Of a stretch of DNA of 6,387 nucleotides, positions 1-5,707 are shown in pieces. Below the pieces are notes generated by a model. That model was not told where the DNA came from, made no database searches, and saw only the letters and a list, made by a program, of their open reading frames with translations. Origin of the DNA: Bacteroidales bacterium (GTDB lineage: Bacteria; Bacteroidota; Bacteroidia; Bacteroidales; UBA932); NCBI GenBank assembly GCA_021443605.1, contig JABUTQ010000147.1:1-6387 (forward strand). Direction: 5' to 3'. How positions within the stretch are numbered: position 1 is the first letter of the stretch; each line of letters begins with the position of its first letter. The translations under genes and the position numbers were made by a program.

Positions 1-75
1 GGGAGCTTAGCTCAGTTGGTTTAGAGCATCTGCCTTACAAGCAGAGGGTCGGGGGTTCGATTCCCTCAGCTCCCA
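1..75 (+). tRNA. tRNA-Val (anticodon UAC)
   Basis: The full cloverleaf can be folded by eye. The acceptor stem GGGAGCT (1-7) pairs with AGCTCCC (68-74). The D arm is GCTC (10-13) with GAGC (24-27). The anticodon stem TCTGC (29-33) pairs with GCAGA (41-45) around the loop CTTACAA. The anticodon TAC is at 36-38, which reads valine codons. The T arm is GGGGG (51-55), loop TTCGATT, then CCCTC (63-67) with one G-U pair. The discriminator base is A75. No 3' CCA is encoded, so it must be added after transcription. The gene starts at base 1 of the window, so its promoter and any upstream tRNA neighbours are out of sight. Confidence 0.97.
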
Positions 76-77
76 CA

Positions 78-105
78 AAAAAGGACTTCGAAAGAGGTCC
101 TTTTT
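78..105 (+). terminator. Rho-independent terminator of the tRNA-Val unit
   Basis: A seven-pair stem, GGACTTC (83-89) with GAGGTCC (94-100), closes a GAAA tetraloop of the stable GNRA class. It contains one T-G wobble. The stem is extended by AAAAA on the left and TTTTT on the right, which also gives the U tract. It begins three bases after the tRNA ends, so the tRNA transcript stops here and htpG needs its own promoter. Confidence 0.9.
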
Positions 106-188
106 CATTTAAAGCCAATCAGTCCATCACTTCGTTCTGCCCCCACCCTGCAGACTGACATATCTCCACGACTCACAATCAAACACCG

Positions 189-208
189 GACAAATCCGAC
201 AATTTGTC
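189..208. repeat. Inverted repeat over the htpG -33 region
   Basis: GACAAAT (189-195) and ATTTGTC (202-208) are perfect 7-bp inverted arms with a 6-base spacer. The right arm contains the TTTG (203-206) proposed as the -33 element of the htpG promoter. It could be an operator. It does not resemble the CIRCE element (TTAGCACTC-N9-GAGTGCTAA) bound by HrcA. A chance repeat is possible because the region is short and AT-rich. Confidence 0.4.
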
Positions 209-233
209 ATACATATCCCGAATGGTATCTTTT
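203..233 (+). promoter_or_regulatory. Candidate Bacteroidetes-type promoter of htpG
   Basis: TTTG at 203-206 is followed after 19 bases by TATCTTTT at 226-233. The Bacteroidetes sigma-ABfr consensus is TTTG, about 19-21 bases, then TAnnTTTG, so the -7 box is one base off. Transcription would begin near 238-240 and give a leader of about 35 bases. No Shine-Dalgarno sequence precedes the ATG; the leader is A/T-rich, as is usual in this phylum. Confidence 0.55.
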
Positions 234-273
234 TTGTCCTACCAAGCCGCAGAAATTTTAAATACAAAATAAT

Positions 274-2133
274 ATGGCACAAGGTAAAATAGGTGTAACA
301 ACGGAAAACATATTTCCAATCATTAAAACTTTCCTCTATTCGGATCACGATATTTTTGTAAGAGAGCTTGTTGCAAACGCAGTTGATGCAACCAAGAAAC
401 TTCAGGCAATCGCAGCGAGCGGCGAATTGAAGGGAGAAATCGGCGAATGTCCTGTAAGCGTGGCAGTTGACAAGGATAACAAGACAATTCAGATTATCGA
501 CAAAGGTATCGGAATGACCGAAGAAGAGGTTGACAAATACATCAACCAGATTGCATTCAGCTCTGCCGGAGAGTTTTTGGAGAAATATAAAGACCAGATA
601 GGCAGCATCATAGGACATTTCGGACTTGGATTTTATTCGGCATTTATGGTTTCCAAAAAGGTAGAAATCGACACCCTTTCGTGGAAAGATGGGGCAAAGG
701 CCGTAAAATGGGAATGCGAAGGAAATCCCGAATACACAATGGGCGAAGGGACTCGCACCGAGCGCGGAACCACCATCACCCTTTGGCTCGACGATGAGAA
801 TGCAGAATTTGCCGAAGATTACAAGATTGAAGGGCTCCTTGCAAAATATTGCAAGTTTATGCCTGTTCCCATCGTTTTCGGAAAAGAGAAAGAGTGGAAA
901 GACGGCAAGTATGAAGATACCGATAAAGACCACATAATCAACAACTGCGAGCCTCTCTGGACCCGCAAGCCGGCAGACCTCAAAGACGAGGATTATCAGA
1001 ACTTCTACCGCGAGCTCTACCCGATGAGCGACGAACCGCTCTTCCACATCCACCTGAACGTCGATTATCCGTTCAACCTTACGGGAATCCTATATTTCCC
1101 TAAGGTAAAGGATCGCATGGAGCTGTCAAAGAACAAGATACAGCTTTTCTGCAACCAGATGTTCGTGACCGACAACGTGGAGAATATCGTTCCCGAGTTT
1201 ATGACTCTCCTTCACGGAGTGATAGATTCTCCTGATATTCCACTCAATGTATCAAGAAGTTATCTCCAATCTGACGCAAATGTCAAGAAGATTTCGGGAT
1301 ACATCACAAAGAAGGTGGCCGACAAATTGGACGAGATTTCCCGCAACAACAAGGAAGAATTTGAACAGAAATGGGACAATCTGAAGCTTTTTATAGAATA
1401 CGGAATGCTCACAGACGAAAAATTCTGCGAAAAGGCGATGAAGTTTTCTCTCTTCAAGAATACGGACGGCAAATATTTCAATTACGAAGATTACCGTAAA
1501 GCCATTGAAACTGAGCAGACTAACAAAGACAACAAGGTCGTTTATCTCTATACGACAAACGCCACCGAGCAATACCAATTTGTGGAAGCTGCCAAAAATA
1601 AGGGCTACGACGTGCTTGTGATGGACTGCCCTCTCGATGCCCATTACGTAGGACTCCTCGAAAGCAAGATTGAAAACTCTGTATTCACCCGCGTGGATGC
1701 CGATGTAATAGACAAGTTGATTGCCAAGGAGGATATTGCGAAGGTTGAGATGACAGACGACGAGAAGAAACATCTCAAAGAGGTGTTCGAGGCAATCCTC
1801 CCCGCAGAAAACAAATACGAGGTGTCGATGGAGAATCTCGGTGCCACAGCCGGGCCGGTAGTGATCACACAAAGTGAATTTATGCGCAGGTACAGGGATA
1901 TGGCGGCAATTGGCGGTGGAATGAATTTCTACGGAGAGCTTCCGGAGAGCTACAACATCACCGTCAATGCAGAAAATCCCATCATCGAGAAGATCACAGC
2001 TTCTGAGCAGGGTTTCTCTGCTGACAATGAATTGCTTAAACAAGTTACAGACCTTGCCCTACTTGCAAATGGGCTCTTGAAGGGAAAGGCTTTGAGCGAT
2101 TTCATAGCAAGGAGTCAGGAACTGCTGAAATAG
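274..2133 (+). CDS. htpG: Molecular chaperone HtpG (bacterial Hsp90)
   Basis: This is a 619-residue cytosolic ATP-dependent chaperone that acts as a dimer and helps late folding of client proteins, usually with DnaK. The N-terminal GHKL ATPase domain has the ELVAN box (E31 as hydrolytic Glu, N35 for magnesium), DKGIGM (D76 contacts adenine), the glycine-rich lid GHFGLGF (114-120) and GTTI (165-168). The middle domain has the catalytic arginine R328 in the motif NVSRSYLQ. The C-terminal dimerisation domain ends in a conserved block around DLALLANGLLKG. The length is close to E. coli HtpG (624). From memory, Bacteroides homologs are about 680 residues because of a charged insertion before that last block, which is absent here. 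The ATG at 274 gives the usual short N-terminus before GVTTENIF. The gene stands alone between two terminators. Confidence 0.98.
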   Translation: MAQGKIGVTTENIFPIIKTFLYSDHDIFVRELVANAVDATKKLQAIAASGELKGEIGECPVSVAVDKDNKTIQIIDKGIGMTEEEVDKYINQIAFSSAGEFLEKYKDQIGSIIGHFGLGFYSAFMVSKKVEIDTLSWKDGAKAVKWECEGNPEYTMGEGTRTERGTTITLWLDDENAEFAEDYKIEGLLAKYCKFMPVPIVFGKEKEWKDGKYEDTDKDHIINNCEPLWTRKPADLKDEDYQNFYRELYPMSDEPLFHIHLNVDYPFNLTGILYFPKVKDRMELSKNKIQLFCNQMFVTDNVENIVPEFMTLLHGVIDSPDIPLNVSRSYLQSDANVKKISGYITKKVADKLDEISRNNKEEFEQKWDNLKLFIEYGMLTDEKFCEKAMKFSLFKNTDGKYFNYEDYRKAIETEQTNKDNKVVYLYTTNATEQYQFVEAAKNKGYDVLVMDCPLDAHYVGLLESKIENSVFTRVDADVIDKLIAKEDIAKVEMTDDEKKHLKEVFEAILPAENKYEVSMENLGATAGPVVITQSEFMRRYRDMAAIGGGMNFYGELPESYNITVNAENPIIEKITASEQGFSADNELLKQVTDLALLANGLLKGKALSDFIARSQELLK

Positions 2134-2165
2134 TTGCCCGAACGGCAAAATTTATAAAATTACTG

Positions 2166-2203
2166 AAAAAAGTGCCTTAAAACAACATTTAAGGCACTTT
2201 TTT
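2166..2203 (+). terminator. Rho-independent terminator of htpG
   Basis: A perfect 16-bp stem is formed by 2166-2181 and 2188-2203 around the loop ACAACA. The core pair is GTGCC with GGCAC, flanked by A/T pairs, and the right arm ends in six T residues. It lies 33 bases after the htpG stop codon. Because the arms are AAAAAA on the left and TTTTTT on the right, it could also stop transcription from the other strand. Confidence 0.93.
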
Positions 2204-2227
2204 ATATCCACATTGGCGAAAAATGAT

Positions 2228-2235
2228 TACTTTTG
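2228..2235 (+). promoter_or_regulatory. Candidate -7 box of the DUF1846 gene, five bases before ATG 2241
   Basis: TACTTTTG is an exact match to the Bacteroidetes -7 consensus TAnnTTTG. It is the only exact match I see between the htpG terminator and the next gene. A -33 TTTG is not evident at the usual spacing; only the T run of the terminator (2198-2203) lies upstream. If used, transcription would begin at about 2239-2242. That makes the ATG at 2223 untranscribed and favours a leaderless start at 2241. The match could be coincidental. Confidence 0.45.
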
Positions 2236-2240
2236 AGCCC

Positions 2241-3740
2241 ATGAAAAATTTTATGGGTAAAAATCCTGGGTTTGACAACGAGAAATATGTCAAAATCCAG
2301 TCTGAAAAAATTCACAAAAGAGTCTCCATGTTCGGAGACAAACTCTACCTCGAATTTGGAGGAAAACTCTTCGACGACTATCACGCTTCGCGTGTACTCC
2401 CCGGCTTCGAACCGGACAGCAAGATCAAGATGCTTGCAAATCTCAAGGACAAAGTTGAAGTTGTCATTGCCATCGCCGCCTGCGACATAGAAAAGAACAA
2501 GGTAAGAGGAGACCTTGGTATCACTTACGACGTTGACGTATTGAGGCTCATTGATGCTTTCCGTGGATACGGCCTTTATGTAAGCAGTGTGGTACTCACC
2601 CGATTCGAAGGTCAGACAAGTGCCATCGATTATCAGAAGAAACTTGAAAATCTGGGACTTAAAGTATATCGCCACTACCCTATCCCGGGCTATCCTTCAA
2701 ATATCTCCAATATCGTGAGCGAAAGCGGTTTCGGAAAAAATGATTATATCGAGACAACCAGGCCGATTGTCGTAGTCACTGCACCAGGGCCGGGAAGCGG
2801 AAAGATGGCGACCTGCCTCTCCCAGCTCTATCACGAAAACAAGAGGGGAATCAAGGCCGGATATTCAAAATACGAGACCTTCCCTGTTTGGAATCTTCCC
2901 CTTAAACACCCCGTAAACCTCGCATACGAAGCCGCCACCACCGATTTGGACGACGTGAATATGATAGACCCGTTCCACCTTGAGGCATACGGAGAGACAA
3001 CAATCAACTACAATCGCGATGTGGATATTTTTCCCGTGCTGAACGCAATCCTCAAAAGGGTGCTCGGAGAATCTCCATATAAATCTCCTACCGATATGGG
3101 GGTCAATATGATAGGCAGTTGCATCATAGATGATGATCGCGTTTGCGAGGCGGCCCGAGAGGAGATTATACGCCGTTATTACAACACCCTATGCCAAGTC
3201 AGGAAGGGCAATGCGGAAACGAATCAAGTGTTCAGCATGGAACTGATTATGGAACAGGCAAAGGTTACAAAAGAGGACCGCACAGTTGCACAAGCTGCAA
3301 TGAAACTTGCAGAGGAGACAGGCGAGCCGGCTGCTGCCATAGAGCTTGAAGACGGCACTATCATCACCGGCAGGACAAGCAAACTTCTGGGAGCTTCTTC
3401 GGCAATGCTGCTCAATGCCCTCAAACACCTCGCCAAGATAGATCCCGAGATTAAGCTCATCTCCCCTTCGGTAATTCAACCGATTTGCCATCTGAAAGTA
3501 GAGCACCTTGGAAACAACAACCCGAGACTCCACACCGATGAAGTGCTTATCGCCCTATCTATCTGCGCTTTGACCAATCCTTCGGCAGAGATGGCAATGG
3601 AGCAGCTGGAGAAACTTGGCGGATGCGAAGTCCATTCGAGCGTGATTCTTTCCCAGGTGGATATGGGAGTGTTCCGCAAGATTGGAGTGAACCTCACCTG
3701 CGAGCCGGTCTATCAGACCAAGAAACTTTATCACGGATAA
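2241..3740 (+). CDS. UPF0371/DUF1846 family protein, function unknown
   Basis: I recognise the DUF1846 (UPF0371) family from conserved blocks that also occur in Firmicutes and Actinobacteria members: LYLEFGGKLFDDYHASRVLPG near the N-terminus, RGDLGITYD, GKNDYIETT, TAPGPGSGKMATC, FPVWNLPLKHPVNLAYEAAT, MIDPFHLEAYGETTINYNRD, SPTDMGVNM, and HLGNNNPRLHTDE near the C-terminus. The protein is full length (499 residues from this start; relatives are about 495). It looks cytosolic, with no signal peptide or membrane segment. The loop APGPGSGK (about residues 181-188) resembles a nucleotide-binding P-loop but has Pro where Walker A needs Gly and Met where it needs Ser/Thr, so the ligand is open. A crystal structure exists in the family, but I know of no firm biochemical role. 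In-frame ATGs lie at 2223, 2241 and 2253. I chose 2241 because relatives begin close to the GFDNEKY block and a -7 box overlaps the codons after 2223; 2253 is also plausible. It is probably transcribed alone. Confidence 0.93.
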   Translation: MKNFMGKNPGFDNEKYVKIQSEKIHKRVSMFGDKLYLEFGGKLFDDYHASRVLPGFEPDSKIKMLANLKDKVEVVIAIAACDIEKNKVRGDLGITYDVDVLRLIDAFRGYGLYVSSVVLTRFEGQTSAIDYQKKLENLGLKVYRHYPIPGYPSNISNIVSESGFGKNDYIETTRPIVVVTAPGPGSGKMATCLSQLYHENKRGIKAGYSKYETFPVWNLPLKHPVNLAYEAATTDLDDVNMIDPFHLEAYGETTINYNRDVDIFPVLNAILKRVLGESPYKSPTDMGVNMIGSCIIDDDRVCEAAREEIIRRYYNTLCQVRKGNAETNQVFSMELIMEQAKVTKEDRTVAQAAMKLAEETGEPAAAIELEDGTIITGRTSKLLGASSAMLLNALKHLAKIDPEIKLISPSVIQPICHLKVEHLGNNNPRLHTDEVLIALSICALTNPSAEMAMEQLEKLGGCEVHSSVILSQVDMGVFRKIGVNLTCEPVYQTKKLYHG

Positions 3741-3763
3741 TATTCTGTAACTCATTGATAGTC

Positions 3764-3797
3764 AAAACAAAAAGACCGACCAAATGGCCGGCCTTTT
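3764..3797 (-). terminator. Terminator in the convergent gap, mainly serving the - strand esterase
   Basis: Arms at 3770-3781 and 3786-3797 flank a 4-base loop. Read on the - strand, AAAAGGCCGGCC pairs with GGTCGGTCTTTT over all 12 positions because both imperfect positions become G-U wobbles, and a T-rich tail (TTTTTGTTTT) follows. Read on the + strand, the same two positions become A-C mismatches. The hairpin therefore fits the esterase transcript best. It may still act as a weaker stop for the DUF1846 transcript, which has no other visible terminator in the 76-base gap. Confidence 0.8.
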
Positions 3798-3816
3798 ATA
3801 TTGTATGACACAACGC

Positions 3817-5457
3817 TTATTTTCCTTCCATCATTCGGCGTGCCTCTCCGTCAGGATTGTTCACAACCTTGCTGTTGTCGTTGAGAATCATCGTAGGGCA
3901 ATCTTCAGTCGTATATTGAGGCCATTGAGGGAGACTTCCGCTCTTGCCCGCATTTGGATTGCCGGTGCGCATAAACGCCTCAAGTGCATCAGCCATCTTG
4001 TCCGAAAGAACTCTTGCTTCTTTGCTACCGCCTGTGTGTGAGACCATTACGTCGGTATTATTGAACCAGAAACTGATGTCGAGGCAGTGGAATGCCCTCA
4101 TACGGCCGTTGAAAAGATTCGGATACCAGTTGAACCAGGCCAGATATACCGGTTGCCCCTGCTGAAGCTTGTGGTCGCACATCTCCACCACGTTCTTGCG
4201 TGATGAAGAGACAATGCTATATACTCCGAACGGTGAATCTCCGGGGAACATAGTGTCAAACTCATCAAAGATATCCTCAGATTTATCACCATACTGGGGA
4301 GCCATCATCTTTACGATATCCTCCTTGGTGTATTTTTCCATTTCGGGATTTGCCATGTCGCCGACAAACTCATTTGTGGTGGTGCAGAAAATCATAGGGA
4401 TATTGGGAACGTCCTCGCGTCCGAGTGTCCAAAAATCTCCGATAGGAACATCCACGTCATCTGCCACGGGGCTGAATCCGCGATAACGGAAATCCACGTT
4501 CTGAGTCTTAGCAAACTCGGCTGAAGCTTTGTTGGCGAGAGCGAAATAATCTTCCCACGGCATCTGCTGGAGCTTGTCAACCTCCGAAGGTTTGAGCCCT
4601 GCAGTTTTCAATATGAATGCACCGAGGGCTTCTGCATATTCTTTCTGAGTAGCGCGCGGCGAACCGCCACTGAGCGCAACTGCCTTATGCACAAGACCTT
4701 TTGCCGAGGGCATTGCACTCACGAGTGTAACTTTGGAGCCGCCGCCGCTCTGTCCCATAATAGTCACGTTGCCGGGATCGCCGCCAAAGTTGGCAATATT
4801 GTCGTGTACCCACTTGAGGGCGAACACGATATCGAGCATACCCACATTGCCGGAATGTTTGTACTTCTCCCCTCCTACTCCGGCCAAGTCGCTGAAACCG
4901 AAGGCATTGAGACGATGGTTGAGAGATACGAACACAACATCGTGTTTCTTTGCAAAATTGTTACCGTTGTAGCCGGGCTGCTCAAGGCCGTTTCCGGCTG
5001 CAAACCCACCTCCGTGGAGCCAAACGAGCACCGGACGGGCTTTATTGTCTATTGCGGGAGTCCAGACATTGAGTTTGAGACAATCCTCGCTGAATCCGTC
5101 ATAGTTCCACTGGTCACGGAATGCTCCATAAGCAGAAGCATTAAGTGTGTAAGGTGTTTGGGGAGCAGAAACGGGCTCTGAAACTACAGGAAGAACTTCA
5201 TCCCACGGCTGTGGAGCCTTCGGCGGCATAAAACGGTTTTCGCCTGCAGTGCTCGCACCATATGGAATCCCAAGGAAAGTGTTGATACCCTTGTAGATAT
5301 AACCCTTTACCTTGCCATACTGGGTTTGAGCAATCGCGATGTTGTCGCCAATTTGGAGAAGCTGCTCCTCCGCCACTGCCTGACCGCCATTGTTGCAGCA
5401 GGCAACAGCCATCAATCCCACTGAGACAATGGCTGCAAATAAAGTGAGTTTTTTCAT
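3817..5457 (-). CDS. Secreted type-B carboxylesterase (alpha/beta hydrolase), putative lipoprotein
   Basis: This 546-residue serine esterase would hydrolyse carboxylic esters outside the cytoplasm; the substrate cannot be told from sequence. Residues 1-20 form an export signal: KK, a hydrophobic core, then AVAC at C20. That lipobox is weak because Ala replaces the usual Leu at -3, and a plain Sec cleavage after AVA (about 27-29) is an alternative. The mature part has the family's second signature EDCLKLNVW (124-132), the oxyanion-hole motif HGGG (148-151), the nucleophile S237 in GQSGGG, the probable acid E363 in TTTNEF, and H457 in AFHCLDISFWF. The catalytic triad is thus complete. The elbow has GQSGGG instead of the common GESAGG. 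The length is normal for the family. The ATG at 5457 is supported by the signal peptide directly after it. The gene is convergent with the DUF1846 gene and divergent from the LD-carboxypeptidase gene, so it is most likely monocistronic. Confidence 0.95.
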   Translation of the reverse strand: MKKLTLFAAIVSVGLMAVACCNNGGQAVAEEQLLQIGDNIAIAQTQYGKVKGYIYKGINTFLGIPYGASTAGENRFMPPKAPQPWDEVLPVVSEPVSAPQTPYTLNASAYGAFRDQWNYDGFSEDCLKLNVWTPAIDNKARPVLVWLHGGGFAAGNGLEQPGYNGNNFAKKHDVVFVSLNHRLNAFGFSDLAGVGGEKYKHSGNVGMLDIVFALKWVHDNIANFGGDPGNVTIMGQSGGGSKVTLVSAMPSAKGLVHKAVALSGGSPRATQKEYAEALGAFILKTAGLKPSEVDKLQQMPWEDYFALANKASAEFAKTQNVDFRYRGFSPVADDVDVPIGDFWTLGREDVPNIPMIFCTTTNEFVGDMANPEMEKYTKEDIVKMMAPQYGDKSEDIFDEFDTMFPGDSPFGVYSIVSSSRKNVVEMCDHKLQQGQPVYLAWFNWYPNLFNGRMRAFHCLDISFWFNNTDVMVSHTGGSKEARVLSDKMADALEAFMRTGNPNAGKSGSLPQWPQYTTEDCPTMILNDNSKVVNNPDGEARRMMEGK

Positions 5458-5482
5458 GGTTAGGTAGATATGATTTCAACTC

Positions 5483-5490
5483 CAAATTTA
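5483..5490 (-). promoter_or_regulatory. Candidate -7 box of the esterase gene
   Basis: On the - strand this reads TAAATTTG, an exact TAnnTTTG match, ending 25 bases before the ATG at 5457. Transcription would begin near 5476-5480 and give a leader of about 20 bases. No TTTG is found 19-21 bases upstream; the nearest (plus-strand CAAA at 5519-5522) is 28 bases away. The box therefore stands on its own. Confidence 0.5.
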
Positions 5491-5580
5491 AGAAAAAAAG
5501 TCAGAAGATTGTAATATTCAAAAATTTGTGTCGTGATACGAGTTCTGAAAAGATTTCTGCAGAGGTTCAAGTTCATCTTT

Positions 5581-5624
5581 TCGTGGTTGGTTTGGCAGTG
5601 ATTCATTCACAAAATGAACCACGA
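5581..5624. repeat. Inverted repeat TCGTGGTT / AACCACGA with a nested hairpin
   Basis: TCGTGGTT (5581-5588) and AACCACGA (5617-5624) are perfect 8-bp inverted arms with 28 bases between them. A competing 6-bp hairpin, TTCATT (5602-5607) with AATGAA (5613-5618), overlaps the right arm, so the two structures exclude each other in part. GTTCAT at 5571-5576 is also the complement of ATGAAC at 5614-5619. No T tract follows, so it is not a terminator. It may be a regulator site or a small structured RNA, or chance. Confidence 0.35.
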
Positions 5625-5643
5625 TGCAGGTTAAAAATATGTG

Positions 5644-5655
5644 TTGAAATTTCAA
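5644..5655. repeat. 12-bp perfect palindrome upstream of the LD-carboxypeptidase promoter
   Basis: TTGAAATTTCAA is its own reverse complement. It lies 39 bases upstream of the -7 box at 5695, in the position where an activator or repressor dimer could sit. A palindrome of this size can occur by chance in AT-rich DNA of this length. Confidence 0.3.
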
Positions 5656-5673
5656 AATTTTTCCGCCAAATCG

Positions 5674-5702
5674 TTTATTGCACTAAACTCTTTTTATCTT
5701 TG
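5674..5702 (+). promoter_or_regulatory. Candidate promoter of the LD-carboxypeptidase gene
   Basis: TATCTTTG at 5695-5702 is an exact Bacteroidetes -7 box. TTTA at 5674-5677 is one base off the -33 TTTG, with a 17-base spacer that is slightly short. The box ends five bases before the ATG at 5708, so the transcript should begin at or within a few bases of the start codon. That suggests a leaderless or nearly leaderless mRNA. Confidence 0.65.
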
Positions 5703-5707
5703 CGAAT

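Larger units (their letters stand above)
5458..5707. other. Divergent intergenic region (250 bp)
   Basis: No credible gene lies between the esterase and LD-carboxypeptidase start codons. The region is AT-rich. It holds a - strand -7 box for the esterase, a + strand -7 box for the LD-carboxypeptidase, a 12-bp palindrome and a set of inverted repeats around 5564-5624, each listed separately. Short open frames here use non-ATG starts and run into the promoter or the start of the next gene, so I do not call them. Confidence 0.8.

Noticed and set aside
1..75. tRNA-Val as an integration (att) site of a mobile element
   Set aside because: No integrase gene lies nearby and I noticed no repeat of the tRNA 3' end elsewhere in the window. 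The following genes are housekeeping-like.
106..273. Possible small gene or RNA between tRNA-Val and htpG
   Set aside because: There is no ATG frame of useful length and no strong structure apart from the short inverted repeat. It is explained by the htpG promoter and leader.
127..1053. 308-residue open frame on the - strand opposite the start of htpG
   Set aside because: It is antisense to a certain gene and rich in Cys, Phe and Leu, as expected from complementing its codons. It resembles no family I know, and its frame is kept open by htpG codon use.
1252..2043. 263-residue open frame on the - strand opposite the end of htpG
   Set aside because: It has the same antisense-shadow composition (many Cys, His and Phe), with no recognisable motif and no own promoter seen.
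2202..2675. 157-residue - strand open frame opposite the DUF1846 N-terminus
   Set aside because: It overlaps the htpG terminator and the conserved DUF1846 blocks, so it is a shadow frame.
4687..5181. 164-residue + strand open frame inside the esterase gene
   Set aside because: It lies entirely antisense to the esterase catalytic core, whose motifs prove the - strand frame. There is no family resemblance.
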